64,000 nucleotides of DNA from the NCBI RefSeq assembly GCF_001938985.1, contig NZ_MKIN01000023.1, positions 1 to 64,000 of the forward strand, read 5' to 3'. Made by a program: the position numbers and the translations under genes. Positions within the stretch are counted from its first letter, which is position 1, and each line of letters opens with the position of its first letter. Shown piece after piece: positions 48,237 to 60,206 of the stretch. The notes beneath the pieces are model-generated. The model saw only the letters and a program-made list of their open reading frames with translations. It was not told the origin of the DNA and did not search any database. Origin of the DNA: Gillisella taibaishanensis (lineage in GTDB: Bacteria > Pseudomonadota > Alphaproteobacteria > Rhizobiales > Rhizobiaceae).

Positions 48237-49091
48237 CGTACTACGTCGGGTAGCGCGCGGGGCGGCAAATTTCATGAGTGCGGCGTTGAATTCCGCACCG
48301 ATCAGAAACAGCACGCCCAGCATATAGAGAAACACGATCACCACCATGATCGACGCAAGGCCTGCATAAGTGGCGGCGTAATTGGCGAAGGTCGAGAGAT
48401 AGGCCGCAAAGGCCAGAGCGCCTAGAAGCCAGAGCAGTAGCGTCAGGCAGATGCCAGGCAGAACATCGATCAGCCGGCGCCGTCCGGCCGGCAGCCACAG
48501 ATGCGAAATCGTCAGACCGATGGCGAGCAATATCAATGTGCCAAACACGCTCCAGTTCGACACCAGCGCCAGAAAATTTTTGAGCAACGGAAACTGTTGT
48601 TCGGCAAATCGCAGCGCAATCGGCACGGCGATCAGCAACACGCTAATCACGATGAAGGCGATCACGCCCATCATTACAAAGCCAAGGCTGGTGAGCCGGG
48701 TAATATACCAGGGCCTCGTCTCGGTTACCCGGTAGGCGCGATTGAGCGCCGTGCGGAGCGCCTCGACGCCATTAGAGGCGAAATAGGCGGCCGCCAGAAC
48801 CGAAATAGTCAAAAGCCCACCGCGCGGAATGGTCAGCACCTGCACGATCTGCTCCGAAATCGGTTTGGCGATTTCTTCCGGCCACGTATCGAAGATGAAA
48901 TGAATGGCTGTCGGGGCAAACGTATTTGCACCGAGCATACCTGCGAGCGCTGTTCCGAAGATCAGGAAGGGAAATACTGCGAGCAGCATGGACAGCGCCA
49001 CATGGCTGGCCATCGCCCAGCCGTCATCCTCGGTGAAATGCCAGACCGCATCGAAGGCCACTTTATAGAGTCTGCCCAGATAGGATCGCAT
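48198..49091 (-). CDS. YihY/BrkB family inner-membrane protein
   Basis: A 297-residue protein with six membrane segments and the family start (AVWHFTEDDGWAMASHVALS) and signature YFASNGVEALRTALNRAYRV. Historically annotated as ribonuclease BN, which is now known to be wrong; the family is an integral membrane protein, in some bacteria linked to serum resistance. The C-terminal basic tail (APRATRRSTSKPN) is the part that overlaps the end of gluQ. Confidence 0.93.
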   Translation of the reverse strand: MRSYLGRLYKVAFDAVWHFTEDDGWAMASHVALSMLLAVFPFLIFGTALAGMLGANTFAPTAIHFIFDTWPEEIAKPISEQIVQVLTIPRGGLLTISVLAAAYFASNGVEALRTALNRAYRVTETRPWYITRLTSLGFVMMGVIAFIVISVLLIAVPIALRFAEQQFPLLKNFLALVSNWSVFGTLILLAIGLTISHLWLPAGRRRLIDVLPGICLTLLLWLLGALAFAAYLSTFANYAATYAGLASIMVVIVFLYMLGVLFLIGAEFNAALMKFAAPRATRRSTSKPNQPANVEGR

Positions 49092-49202
49092 TCCATCTCC
49101 CGTTGTTCATCGCTTGCCGCCGCAAGATGTCGCGCCTGTCACAATTGCGTCTAGAGGTCTGATATGGGAGACCTCATTGCATTTGTAAGTGGAGAATCGC
49201 CG

Positions 49203-50036
49203 ATGAACGGCCAGAAAAGCATTATCGTGACGGGCTGCTCCTCCGGCATCGGCGCCTATTGCGCCCGCACCCTCAAGCAGGAGGGCTGGCGGGTGTTCGC
49301 CACGGTTCGCAAGCCCGAAGACCTGAAGCCGCTTGAAGACGACGGGCTGGAAGCCCTCCTGATGGATTATCGTGATGAGGCCAGTATCGCGACCCTTGCC
49401 GAAACCGTGCTGTCGCGCACCGGCGGCAGGCTCGATGCTCTCTTCAACAACGGCGCCTATGGCCAGGCAGGCGCGGTGGAAGATCTGCCGACGGCGGCGC
49501 TGCGCGAACAGTTCGAGACCAACTTGTTCGGCTGGCATGACCTGACACGGCGGATTGTGCCCGTGATGCGGGCGCAAGGGTCGGGCCGGATCGTGCAATG
49601 CTCCTCCATTCTCGGCCTCATCCCCTATCGCTGGCGCGGCGCCTATACCGCGTCGAAGTTTGCACTTGAAGGCCTGTCTCTGACCCTGCGCATGGAACTG
49701 GAGGGCAGCGGCGTCATGGTCAGCCTGATCGAACCAGGACCGATCGAAAGCCGGTTTACCGCCAATGCGCTGGCAGCCATCCGCCGCAATATCGATGTCG
49801 AGCATTCCGTGCATGCTGAGGACTACAAGCGGCAACTGGCCCGCCTTGAGGGCACAGGCCCAAAGAACCGCAACAAGCTTGGACCGGATGCCGTGTATAA
49901 AGTGCTGCAACACGCCTTGACCGCGAAGCGTCCGCGGCCACATTATCTCGTCACGAAACCGGCGAAACAGGGCGTTGCGCTCAAGCGGCTGATGCCATCC
50001 GATCTCTTCTATCGGCTGATGCGGGCACTGGATTGA
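49203..50036 (+). CDS. short-chain dehydrogenase/reductase
   Basis: A 277-residue classical SDR. The NAD(P)-binding TGCSSGIGAYCA is at the N-terminus, the NNGAYG of the third strand follows, and the catalytic Ser and YTASK are present. Substrate is unknown. GGAGA lies before the ATG; an upstream in-frame ATG at 49164 would add 13 residues. It is followed by the HIG1 gene 61 bases on. Confidence 0.93.
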   Translation: MNGQKSIIVTGCSSGIGAYCARTLKQEGWRVFATVRKPEDLKPLEDDGLEALLMDYRDEASIATLAETVLSRTGGRLDALFNNGAYGQAGAVEDLPTAALREQFETNLFGWHDLTRRIVPVMRAQGSGRIVQCSSILGLIPYRWRGAYTASKFALEGLSLTLRMELEGSGVMVSLIEPGPIESRFTANALAAIRRNIDVEHSVHAEDYKRQLARLEGTGPKNRNKLGPDAVYKVLQHALTAKRPRPHYLVTKPAKQGVALKRLMPSDLFYRLMRALD

Positions 50037-50097
50037 TCGGAACGGCAGTTACAAGGCCAGCCATAAGGCCCGTCACTAGGGAAGTCAGCAGCGCACC

Positions 50098-50295
50098 ATG
50101 TCCACATTCACCACCATTCTGGCCATCATCGTCATGGGCCTCGTCGCGCTGGTTCTGGTGCGCGGCCTCTTCAACATGATGAAGGGCGGCGACGCAAACC
50201 GCTCAAACAAGCTGATGCAGATGCGCGTGCTGCTGCAGGCGATCGCCGTCGTGCTGATTATGCTCACCCTGTGGATCACCGGCGGCGGCCGTTAG
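50098..50295 (+). CDS. twin-transmembrane HIG1 domain protein
   Basis: A 65-residue protein with two membrane helices (TILAIIVMGLVALVLVRGLF and LLQAIAVVLIMLTLWI) joined by the basic loop MMKGGDANRSNKLMQMR, the HIG1 signature. Family knowledge: mitochondrial HIG1 proteins support cytochrome oxidase assembly; bacterial members are thought to act with respiratory complexes. In rhizobia it commonly precedes the adenosyltransferase and etf genes, as here. Confidence 0.93.
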   Translation: MSTFTTILAIIVMGLVALVLVRGLFNMMKGGDANRSNKLMQMRVLLQAIAVVLIMLTLWITGGGR

Positions 50296-50303
50296 AGCGT
50301 TTT

Positions 50304-50392
50304 CTAGAGTTTGGCAGGGGAAAAGTGGAACCCGGTTTTCCCGAGAAGACAAATGAACACACGAGAACCTAGAGTCTGCCAGTAAAAATGGC
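50304..50392. repeat. intergenic repeat, copy 1
   Basis: Begins CTAGAGTTTG, contains GGGGAAAAGTGGAACCCG and GTTTTCCCGAGAAGACAAA, and ends near CTAGAGTCTGCC. Its first ~50 bases match, in reverse orientation, the sequence at 53191-53240 with few differences. It separates the HIG1 and adenosyltransferase genes. Confidence 0.8.
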
Positions 50393-50474
50393 GTCCGGTT
50401 CTATTGTGGCAAAACTGGTTCCATATCCCTGACGTATAGCTCTCGCATCCTCTTTTCCCACGACTGATGGTTTC

Positions 50475-51053
50475 ATGGTAAAGCTCAATAAAATCTATAC
50501 CCGTACCGGCGACGACGGCACGACGGCCCTGGTCTGCGGCCCGCGCCGCTTCAAGCACGACCTGCGCGTCGATGCCTATGGCACGATCGACGAAGCCAAT
50601 AGCGCCATCGGCATCGCCCGGCTCTACACCGCAGACGACAGCACCTTGGACGGCATGCTGTTTCGCATCCAGAACGACCTTTTCGATCTCGGCGCCGACC
50701 TGGCGACACCAGACACCGGCGAGACCCTGGAATGGGAGCCGCTGCGTGTCGTGCAGAGCCAGGTGGACCGGATCGAGCAGGAAATCGACACGCTCAATGC
50801 CCATCTGGAACCGCTGAAGTCCTTCGTGCTGCCGGGTGGAACGCCAGCTGCGGCAAACCTGCATCTTGCCCGGACCATCGCCCGGCGCGCTGAGCGGATC
50901 ATCGTCGACCTGATGCAGATCCCGGGCGAAGCAGTTTCCGCACCGGCGCTAAAATATGTCAATCGTCTGTCTGATTTCCTGTTTGTCGCGGCCCGCTTTG
51001 CCAATGACGTTGGCAAGGCTGACGTGCTCTGGGTACCCGGCAAGAATCGCTAG
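50475..51053 (+). CDS. cob(I)yrinic acid a,c-diamide adenosyltransferase, PduO type
   Basis: A 192-residue ATP:cob(I)alamin adenosyltransferase. The N-terminus MVKLNKIYTRTGDDGTTAL binds ATP; FVLPGG and ARTIARRAERIIVDL and YVNRLSDFLFVAARF form the conserved helices. It makes adenosylcobalamin, cofactor of methylmalonyl-CoA mutase and others, fitting the acyl-CoA metabolism genes downstream. A 383-base gap separates it from etfB. Confidence 0.96.
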   Translation: MVKLNKIYTRTGDDGTTALVCGPRRFKHDLRVDAYGTIDEANSAIGIARLYTADDSTLDGMLFRIQNDLFDLGADLATPDTGETLEWEPLRVVQSQVDRIEQEIDTLNAHLEPLKSFVLPGGTPAAANLHLARTIARRAERIIVDLMQIPGEAVSAPALKYVNRLSDFLFVAARFANDVGKADVLWVPGKNR

Positions 51054-51436
51054 AGCCCGGTTTAACTGGCTGCAACAAGGGTCGAGCGGCGATCTTCCGG
51101 ACCTCCGGCCGCACTGATGATGTCGCTTGCAGGCATCTGTGAATAAGCGGATAATTGACGTGAACGTAAAAGTTATATATTTCTTCGCCGTCGCCTCAAA
51201 GCGTGGAGGAGAGGCGAATGGCTGAACGAGCGCGTTGTAATTGAGGAAAAAATGCGTATCGATGTCGCCATTCGACCATCGCCATCGGGCGAAATGCCGC
51301 AGTCTGAAACAAATCGGTCAGAGCGCCGGTCTCTTTTGTTGAAGAGCAGCGCGAACCGGAAAATCTATTAAGCGATTGCAGCCTCGCGGCGAGCCCGCGC
51401 GATGTGGCGATCAGGACCGAAGCAAGGAAGGACCCC
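51054..51436. other. promoter region of etfBA
   Basis: No gene in ~380 bases. It contains a promoter-like TTGACG at 51155 with an A/T-rich TATATTT at 51176-51182 (spacer about 15-17), and a purine-rich AAGGAAGGA before the etfB ATG. Confidence 0.45.
51155..51183 (+). promoter_or_regulatory. candidate etfB promoter
   Basis: TTGACG at 51155-51160 is a good -35 element, followed 15-17 bases later by a TATATT/TATTTC -10-like element. It lies 250 bases before etfB. Seen by eye only. Confidence 0.28.
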
Positions 51437-52186
51437 ATGAAGATTCTCGTGCCCGTCAAGCGCGTCGTTGACTATAACGTCAAGATCCGCGTCAAGCCTG
51501 ATGGTTCCGGCGTCGAGCTTGCCAATGTGAAGATGTCGATGAATCCTTTCGACGAAATCTCCGTTGAAGAAGCGCTGCGCCTGAAGGAAGCCGGCAAGGC
51601 CGAAGAAGTCGTGGTCGTCTCCATCGGCCCGGCCAAGGCCGAGGAAACCCTGCGCACCGCGCTTGCCATGGGCGCAGATCGCGCCATCCTGGTCGAGACC
51701 GACGATGCCGTAGAGCCGCTGGCTGTCGCCAAGATCTTGAAGGGCGTGGTTGAAGCTGAAGCGCCGGGTCTCGTCATCGTCGGCAAACAGGCGATCGATG
51801 ACGACAGCAACCAGACCGGCCAGATGCTGTCAGCCCTGCTCGGCTGGGCCCAGGCTACCTTCGCCTCCAAGCTGGAAATCGGCGACGGCACCGCCAATGT
51901 GACCCGCGAAGTCGATGGCGGTTTGCAGACCATCGCCGTCAAGCTGCCGGCCGTTGTCACCACCGATCTGCGCCTCAACGAGCCGCGCTATGCCTCGTTG
52001 CCGAACATCATGAAGGCCAAGAAAAAGCCACTCGACAAGAAGACGCCCGCCGATTTCGGCGTGGACACGGCACCGCGCCTGAAGGTGCTGAAGACCGAGG
52101 AGCCCGGCGGCCGCAAGGCTGGCATCAAGGTCAAGACGGTCGCCGAGCTTGTCGACAAGCTCAAGAACGAAGCCGGCGTGCTTTGA
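51437..52186 (+). CDS. etfB: electron transfer flavoprotein subunit beta
   Basis: A 249-residue EtfB. It starts [19 protein letters not shown] and carries the AMP-binding [19 protein letters not shown] and the recognition-loop [25 protein letters not shown] region ([15 protein letters not shown]). With EtfA it passes electrons from acyl-CoA and other dehydrogenases to ETF-ubiquinone oxidoreductase. AAGGAAGGA sits before the ATG, which I prefer to an in-frame codon 33 bases upstream. etfA begins 24 bases later. Confidence 0.97.
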   Translation: MKILVPVKRVVDYNVKIRVKPDGSGVELANVKMSMNPFDEISVEEALRLKEAGKAEEVVVVSIGPAKAEETLRTALAMGADRAILVETDDAVEPLAVAKILKGVVEAEAPGLVIVGKQAIDDDSNQTGQMLSALLGWAQATFASKLEIGDGTANVTREVDGGLQTIAVKLPAVVTTDLRLNEPRYASLPNIMKAKKKPLDKKTPADFGVDTAPRLKVLKTEEPGGRKAGIKVKTVAELVDKLKNEAGVL

Positions 52187-52210
52187 TTTCGGATTGGGAG
52201 ATATAGTAAA

Positions 52211-53140
52211 ATGGCCATTCTTCTTCTGGCAGATCACGACAACGCAACCGTCTCCGAACAGACTGCCAAGGCCCTGACGGCCGCAAGCCAAATTGGCTCG
52301 GACATCCATGTTCTGGTCGCTGGCACCGATGCCAAGCCCGCTGCCGAGGCGGCCGCCAAGTTTGCCGGCGTCTCCAAGGTGCTGCTGGCTGAAAGCGCCG
52401 AGCTTGCCCACCAACTGGCTGAGCCGCTGGCCGCTCTGATCGTCTCGCTGGCGCCCGCCTATGACACGATCCTGACCGCCGCCACGTCGGTCGGCAAGAA
52501 TGTCGCGCCGCGCGTTGCCGCCCTGCTCGATGTCGCTCAGGTCTCGGAAATCGTCGAAGTCGTCTCTGCCGACACGTTCAAGCGGCCGATCTATGCCGGC
52601 AATGCCATCCAGACCGTGCAAGCCACCGACGCCAAGAAAGTGATCACCGTGCGCACGGCGTCCTTTGCAGCAGCGCAGGCCACTGGCTCCGCCCCGGTTG
52701 AAAGCATTTCCGCTGCGGCCGATCCTGCTCTGTCGAGCTTCGTGTCCGACGCGCTGTCTGCTTCGGAGCGTCCGGAACTGACCTCGGCAAAGATCATCGT
52801 CTCCGGTGGCCGCGCACTCGGCTCCTCCGATAAGTTCAAGGAAGTCATCCTGCCGCTCGCTGACAAGCTCGGGGCTGCCGTCGGTGCTTCACGCGCTGCC
52901 GTCGATGCCGGCTATGCGCCGAACGATTGGCAGGTTGGCCAGACCGGCAAGGTAGTTGCTCCACAGCTCTACATCGCCTGTGGCATTTCCGGCGCCATTC
53001 AGCATCTGGCCGGCATGAAGGATTCCAAGGTGATCGTCGCCATCAACAAGGATGAGGAAGCCCCGATCTTCCAGGTGGCCGATTATGGCTTGGTCGGCGA
53101 CCTCTTCGAACTGTTGCCAGAACTCGAAAAGGCGCTCTAG
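52211..53140 (+). CDS. etfA: electron transfer flavoprotein subunit alpha
   Basis: A 309-residue EtfA. The C-terminal FAD-binding domain has VSGGRALGSSDKF, GASRAAVDAGYAPNDWQVGQTG-type sequence (AAVDAGYAPNDWQVGQTGK) and YIACGISGAIQHLAGM. It forms the FAD-bearing heterodimer with EtfB. It follows etfB in one unit and ends in an intergenic repeat whose CTCTAG supplies the stop codon. hbdA would be the expected next gene, but an inverted MCP gene lies in between. Confidence 0.97.
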   Translation: MAILLLADHDNATVSEQTAKALTAASQIGSDIHVLVAGTDAKPAAEAAAKFAGVSKVLLAESAELAHQLAEPLAALIVSLAPAYDTILTAATSVGKNVAPRVAALLDVAQVSEIVEVVSADTFKRPIYAGNAIQTVQATDAKKVITVRTASFAAAQATGSAPVESISAAADPALSSFVSDALSASERPELTSAKIIVSGGRALGSSDKFKEVILPLADKLGAAVGASRAAVDAGYAPNDWQVGQTGKVVAPQLYIACGISGAIQHLAGMKDSKVIVAINKDEEAPIFQVADYGLVGDLFELLPELEKAL

Positions 53141-53240
53141 AGTCTGTCAGGTTCAGATTGAACCATACGGCCTCTCGATTCTTTTGTTTTCGTTTGTCTT
53201 GTCGGGAAAACGGGTTCCGCTTTTCCCTGACAAACTCTAG
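53137..53240. repeat. intergenic repeat, copy 2 (inverted relative to copy 1)
   Basis: Bounded by CTCTAGAG and CAAACTCTAG. Read on the minus strand from 53240 it gives CTAGAGTTTGTCAGGG, AAAAGCGGAACCCG and TTTTCCCGACAAGACAAA, matching copy 1 closely. The repeat runs straight from the etfA stop codon. Confidence 0.8.
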
Positions 53241-53262
53241 GCTTCACTGGCTATTACGTCTC

Positions 53263-53296
53263 ATGAAAAAGGCCGCAGCGATGCGGCCTTTTTCAT
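53263..53296. terminator. bidirectional terminator between etfA and the MCP gene
   Basis: A 15-bp perfect stem, ATGAAAAAGGCCGCA with TGCGGCCTTTTTCAT, around a 4-base loop. A-rich and T-rich arms serve both converging transcripts. Confidence 0.95.
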
Positions 53297-53360
53297 ATTC
53301 AGCGATTTTCTGTCTCACAGACAGCCCTGCCCGGCTTAAGCCGAGCGCCCCTGTCGGTAA

Positions 53361-56118
<2,758 letters not shown>

Positions 56119-57006
56119 ATGACCGTGAATGTTCAGATCAAAAATGTTGGAATCGTCGGTGCGGGCCAGATGGGCTGCGGCATTGCCTATGTCTCCGCCC
56201 TCGCAGGCTACGATGTCACGCTCTACGACCTGGCCAAGGATCGAATCGATGCGGGCCTTGCGACGATCAATGGCAACATGGCTCGTCAGGTCGCCAATGG
56301 TAAGATGGAAGACAGCGAGCGCAAGGCGGCGTTGGCGCGCATTTCAGGCGTCAGCGACGTTCAGGATCTGGCCCAGGTGGACCTGGTGATCGAAGCTGCG
56401 ACCGAGGACGAAACCGTCAAGCGCAAGATTTTCAGTCAGATCTGCCCCGTGCTGAAGCCGGAAGCACTCCTGGCAACCAATACCTCGTCCTTATCGATCA
56501 CGAGACTAGCAGCCTCGACGGACCGCCCGGAACATTTCATGGGCATTCATTTCATGAATCCGGTACCCGTGATGAAGCTTGTGGAACTGGTGCGCGGCAT
56601 AGCCACCGATGAAGTCACCTTCGAGACGGCCAAGACCTTCGTCCGTTCGCTGGACAAGACGATTACTGTCGCCGAAGATTTCCCCGCCTTCATCGTCAAC
56701 CGCATTCTGCTGCCGATGATCAACGAGGCCATCTACACGCTCTACGAAGGCGTCGGCTCGGTCGAGGCCATCGATACCGCGATGAAGCTCGGTGCCAACC
56801 ATCCGATGGGGCCGCTACAACTCGCCGATTTCATCGGCCTCGATACCTGCCTGTCGATCATGCAGGTCTTGCACGACGGCCTGGCTGACAGCAAATATCG
56901 CCCCTGCCCGCTGCTGGTCAAATATGTCGAGGCTGGCTGGCTCGGCCGCAAATCCGGCCGAGGCTTCTACGACTACCGCGGCGAAGTACCGGTCCCAACG
57001 CGGTAA
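56119..57006 (+). CDS. hbdA: 3-hydroxybutyryl-CoA dehydrogenase
   Basis: A 295-residue NAD-dependent enzyme oxidising or reducing 3-hydroxybutyryl-CoA, used in polyhydroxybutyrate and fatty-acid metabolism. NAD binding is GIVGAGQMGCGIAYV; NTSSLSITRLA, the catalytic His in GIHFMNPVPVM and the dimer part NHPMGPLQLADFIGLD follow. The ATG with GGAAG just upstream is chosen; another in-frame ATG lies 12 bases earlier. It belongs functionally with etfBA. Confidence 0.96.
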   Translation: MTVNVQIKNVGIVGAGQMGCGIAYVSALAGYDVTLYDLAKDRIDAGLATINGNMARQVANGKMEDSERKAALARISGVSDVQDLAQVDLVIEAATEDETVKRKIFSQICPVLKPEALLATNTSSLSITRLAASTDRPEHFMGIHFMNPVPVMKLVELVRGIATDEVTFETAKTFVRSLDKTITVAEDFPAFIVNRILLPMINEAIYTLYEGVGSVEAIDTAMKLGANHPMGPLQLADFIGLDTCLSIMQVLHDGLADSKYRPCPLLVKYVEAGWLGRKSGRGFYDYRGEVPVPTR

Positions 57007-57022
57007 TTTCAGCCCCTTCCGG

Positions 57023-57643
57023 TTAGCTCAAAGGTATCATCACCGCCCGCTGATAAGCGGGCCGGCCCTTGAGCCGACCGTACCAGGCCTCGAGATTGGG
57101 TAGATCCGGCCGCTCGATCGGCATTTCGAACCAGGCATAAACAAAGCAGCCGAGCGGAATATCGCCGATGCCGAAATTCTCTCCCGACAGATAGGGCTTG
57201 GCGACAAGCGCCGCATCCGCCATCGCCAACAGCTTGCCCACGGCTTGGCGGGCCGCCTCGATCTTGGCCATATCGCGCTGGTCTTCCGGTGTGCGCACCA
57301 GACCCCAGAACAGGTCGCGGAAGGAACCCGCCACTGACGATGTCGTCCAATCCATCCACTTCTCCGCCTGAGCACGGGCAACGGGATCGGGAAGTTCGAA
57401 ATCTGCACCGCCATAGCAGTTTGCGAGATAGCGGACGATGGCATTGGATTCCCACAGGACCGCTTCGCCGTCTTCAAGAACAGGCACAAGGCCATTGGGA
57501 TTGAGATCGCGAAAAGTGGGATCGTTGACGATGCCATAGGCCCCGCCGGCGTCGATCCGCTGGTAAGGGATGTCAAGCTCCTCGACCATCCAGAGGACTT
57601 TTTTGACATTGTTGGAATTGGCACGGCCCCAGAGTTTCAGCAT
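57023..57643 (-). CDS. glutathione S-transferase
   Basis: A 206-residue GST. The N-terminal thioredoxin-like domain begins MLKLWGRANSNNVKKVLW with the glutathione-contacting LVPVLEDGEAVLWESNAIVRYL; the C-terminal domain is all helical. The Ser or Asn near residue 10 would be the glutathione-activating side chain. Substrate unknown. AAGGTGA just before the ATG decides the start over a GTG three codons upstream. Confidence 0.94.
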   Translation of the reverse strand: MLKLWGRANSNNVKKVLWMVEELDIPYQRIDAGGAYGIVNDPTFRDLNPNGLVPVLEDGEAVLWESNAIVRYLANCYGGADFELPDPVARAQAEKWMDWTTSSVAGSFRDLFWGLVRTPEDQRDMAKIEAARQAVGKLLAMADAALVAKPYLSGENFGIGDIPLGCFVYAWFEMPIERPDLPNLEAWYGRLKGRPAYQRAVMIPLS

Positions 57644-57681
57644 GAACGTCACCTTCAGAGTTGGCAGCGGAAGAATGGAAA

Positions 57682-57733
57682 TAGAGCATTTCCAGAAGAA
57701 GTTCGTCGCGGTTTTGCGCCCGGAAATGGTCTA
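57682..57733. repeat. short rhizobial intergenic palindrome
   Basis: TAGAGCATTTCC (57682-57693) pairs with GGAAATGGTCTA (57722-57733), 11 of 12 positions, with GTTCGTCGCGGTTTTGCG between. The right arm contains the tlpA stop codon. Sequences of this pattern recur between genes in rhizobial chromosomes. Confidence 0.75.
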
Positions 57734-58393
57734 GAGAGCAACGAGTTTGTCGATCAGCGCCTTGGCATCCGGGCTATCCCAAGCAGCCGGGCCGTTCATC
57801 GAGCCTATCAAGCAACCCTCGCCATCGAGCAACAGGGTGACCGGCAGGCCGAAAGCCAGGCCCTGCTTTTTCAGAGTGTTGAACACCCCCATTGAACTGT
57901 CGCGGTAAAGTGGCAGGTGGTCGATGCCGTTGTCGCCAAGGAACGCTTTGGGCTTTTCGTCGCTGCCGCTATCGATATTGATCGCCACGATGTCGAACCG
58001 GTCACCGCCCTTCTCCTGCTGCAACCGGTTCAATGCCGGCATTTCCTCGCGGCAGGGCAGGCACCAGGTCGCCCAGAGATTGACGAGAACAGGCTTGCCC
58101 TTGAAGTCGACAAGGCTCTTGTCGGCACCGCCGGCATCCTTGAAGGCAAGATCGGTGATCGGGCGTGGCGGATTGGCCGCAACGATTGCAGCAACCTGGC
58201 CTTTGATGAGCGGGTCGAGCGCGCGGATCGTCTTGTCCGCCGCCTCGCAGCCACCCGTTGCCGCAAGCTCGGGACCATTGCCAGACCCGGTCTCCTTCAC
58301 GTATACCGCAACCGCGCCGGCGATCAGACCGGCAATCGCCGCAATCGCAATCAGCTTGGCGGAAGGAAGGCCCAGCGGTCTTTTTTTCGTCAT
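57731..58393 (-). CDS. tlpA: TlpA family thiol:disulfide reductase
   Basis: A 220-residue membrane-anchored periplasmic reductase. A membrane helix (~12-31) precedes a thioredoxin fold with [11 protein letters not shown], Cys111 and Cys114. TlpA keeps the copper-site cysteines of cytochrome oxidase reduced for assembly. Its stop codon lies within the intergenic repeat. It is divergent from argH with only 24 bases between their starts, so the promoters overlap, a conserved rhizobial order. Confidence 0.94.
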   Translation of the reverse strand: MTKKRPLGLPSAKLIAIAAIAGLIAGAVAVYVKETGSGNGPELAATGGCEAADKTIRALDPLIKGQVAAIVAANPPRPITDLAFKDAGGADKSLVDFKGKPVLVNLWATWCLPCREEMPALNRLQQEKGGDRFDIVAINIDSGSDEKPKAFLGDNGIDHLPLYRDSSMGVFNTLKKQGLAFGLPVTLLLDGEGCLIGSMNGPAAWDSPDAKALIDKLVAL

Positions 58394-58417
58394 CGACGTC
58401 TCCAGGATCTATTGAGC

Positions 58418-59821
58418 ATGGCCGAGGACACCAAAGACACGACATCCTCCAACCAGATGTGGGGCGGCCGTTTTGCCTCCGGTCCCGCGGCTATCATGGA
58501 GGAGATAAACGCCTCCATCGATTTCGACAAGAAGCTGTATGCCCAGGATATCCGCGGCTCGATCGCCCATGCCACCATGCTCGCCCATCAAGGCATTATT
58601 TCCAGCGAAGACAAAGACAAGATCGTCACCGGCCTGAACACTATTTTGTCAGAGATCGACGCCGGAACTTTCATGTTCTCGCGCAAACTCGAAGACATTC
58701 ACATGAATATCGAGGCGCGGCTGGCCGACCTGATCGGTACCGCTGCTGGTCGGCTGCACACCGCCCGCTCGCGCAACGACCAGGTGGCGCTCGACTTCCG
58801 CCTCTGGGTCAAGGAAGAGTTGCAGAAAGCCGAGAGCCTGCTGACCGGCCTGATTGCCGCTTTCCTCGACCGGGCGCAAGAACATGCCGACACCGTCATG
58901 CCTGGCTTCACCCACCTGCAAACCGCCCAGCCCGTTACCTTCGGCCATCACTGCATGGCCTATGTGGAAATGTTCGGCCGTGACCGCCAGCGGGTGCGCC
59001 ACGCCATCGAGCACATGGACGAAAGCCCGATCGGCGCTGCGGCGCTTGCTGGCACCGGCTACGCCATCGACCGGCACATGACCGCGAAGGCGCTGGGCTT
59101 CCGCGAGCCGACCCGCAATTCCATCGACACCGTATCCGACCGCGATTTCGCGCTGGAATTCCTGTCGATTGCCGCGATATCGGCCACCCATCTGTCGCGG
59201 CTCGCCGAAGAGATCGTCATCTGGTCGACACCGCAATTCGGCTTCATCCGCCTCTCGGATGCCTTTTCGACCGGCTCTTCGATCATGCCGCAGAAGAAGA
59301 ACCCGGATGCCGCCGAACTGGTGCGCGCCAAAACCGGCCGCATCAACGGTTCGCTGATCGCGCTGCTGACGATCATGAAAGGCCTGCCGCTCGCCTATTC
59401 CAAGGACATGCAGGAAGACAAGGAACAGGTGTTCGACGCCGCCGAGAGCCTGGAACTGGCGCTTGCCGCCATGACTGGCATGGTCCGCGACATGACCGTG
59501 CGCGCCGACCGGATGAAGGCTGCAGCAGGCAGCGGCTTTTCCACTGCAACCGACCTTGCCGACTGGCTGGTGCGCGAGGCCGGACTGCCGTTCCGCGACG
59601 CCCATCACGTCACCGGCCGCGCCGTGGCGCTGGCCGAACAGAAGGGCTGCGACCTGGCCGAGCTTTCCTTGGAAGACCTGCAGGCCATCCATTCGGCGAT
59701 CACCACCGACATCTATTCCGTGCTGACGGTGGAAGCCTCAGTGGCCAGCCGCAAGAGCTATGGCGGCACGGCACCGGACGAAGTGCGCAAGCAGATCGCC
59801 TGGTGGCGCAGCCGCAACTGA
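58418..59821 (+). CDS. argH: argininosuccinate lyase
   Basis: A 467-residue enzyme of the fumarase/aspartase fold, last step of arginine synthesis. It has the family signature [12 protein letters not shown] and the early QMWGGRF; the catalytic Ser loop and His are intact ([10 protein letters not shown]). The frame is open well upstream through the tlpA region, but the family start MAEDTK and AGGA upstream set it here. Confidence 0.97.
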   Translation: MAEDTKDTTSSNQMWGGRFASGPAAIMEEINASIDFDKKLYAQDIRGSIAHATMLAHQGIISSEDKDKIVTGLNTILSEIDAGTFMFSRKLEDIHMNIEARLADLIGTAAGRLHTARSRNDQVALDFRLWVKEELQKAESLLTGLIAAFLDRAQEHADTVMPGFTHLQTAQPVTFGHHCMAYVEMFGRDRQRVRHAIEHMDESPIGAAALAGTGYAIDRHMTAKALGFREPTRNSIDTVSDRDFALEFLSIAAISATHLSRLAEEIVIWSTPQFGFIRLSDAFSTGSSIMPQKKNPDAAELVRAKTGRINGSLIALLTIMKGLPLAYSKDMQEDKEQVFDAAESLELALAAMTGMVRDMTVRADRMKAAAGSGFSTATDLADWLVREAGLPFRDAHHVTGRAVALAEQKGCDLAELSLEDLQAIHSAITTDIYSVLTVEASVASRKSYGGTAPDEVRKQIAWWRSRN

Positions 59822-59843
59822 GAATAGCTGCTATCCGTCTGGA

Positions 59844-59888
59844 GCATCGGGCAAAAAAGTGGAATCAGGTTTTTCGCCAAGCCGATGC
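59844..59888. repeat. intergenic palindrome after argH
   Basis: GCATCGG (59844-59850) and CCGATGC (59882-59888) flank AAAAAAGTGGAATCAGG and TTTTTCGCC. The core AAAGTGGAA...GGTTTT resembles the other intergenic repeats in this window. Confidence 0.65.
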
Positions 59889-60014
59889 GTCAGAACGAAA
59901 TCTGGAGCGTCGCGCGGTTATGACCAAACGCCCGACACTCCGGCCAAAAACCGAGGTGCATACTCCCAAGTTTTTGGCTAGATAGATCTGCAACACCATG
60001 CTGGACAGGACATT

Positions 60015-60206
60015 ATGACCATCTCCTATCGTAGACTGATGATTTCCGCCGCCCTGCTCGGCGCCGTGAGCGTGGCCACTGCTGGCTGCGGCCGCAAGGG
60101 CGATCTGGACAAGCCGAGCACGCCTGTGGCCCAGCAGAACAAAGCGGATGCGCCGACCCAGTCCAAGACGCCGGACAAGAAATTCTTCCTCGATCCGCTG
60201 CTCTGA
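60015..60206 (+). CDS. lptM: LPS translocon maturation chaperone LptM-like lipoprotein
   Basis: A 63-residue lipoprotein. A signal peptide ends in the lipobox ATAGC; GCGRKGDLDKP right after the Cys is the YifL/LptM signature. Family knowledge: LptM mimics LPS and helps LptD form its correct disulfides at the outer membrane. Normally found next to lysA or argH; argH is here, lysA is not. Confidence 0.92.
   Translation: MTISYRRLMISAALLGAVSVATAGCGRKGDLDKPSTPVAQQNKADAPTQSKTPDKKFFLDPLL

Noticed and set aside
58649..59692. 347-codon minus-strand open frame
   Set aside because: Antisense to argH, whose family motifs are clear; no independent support.
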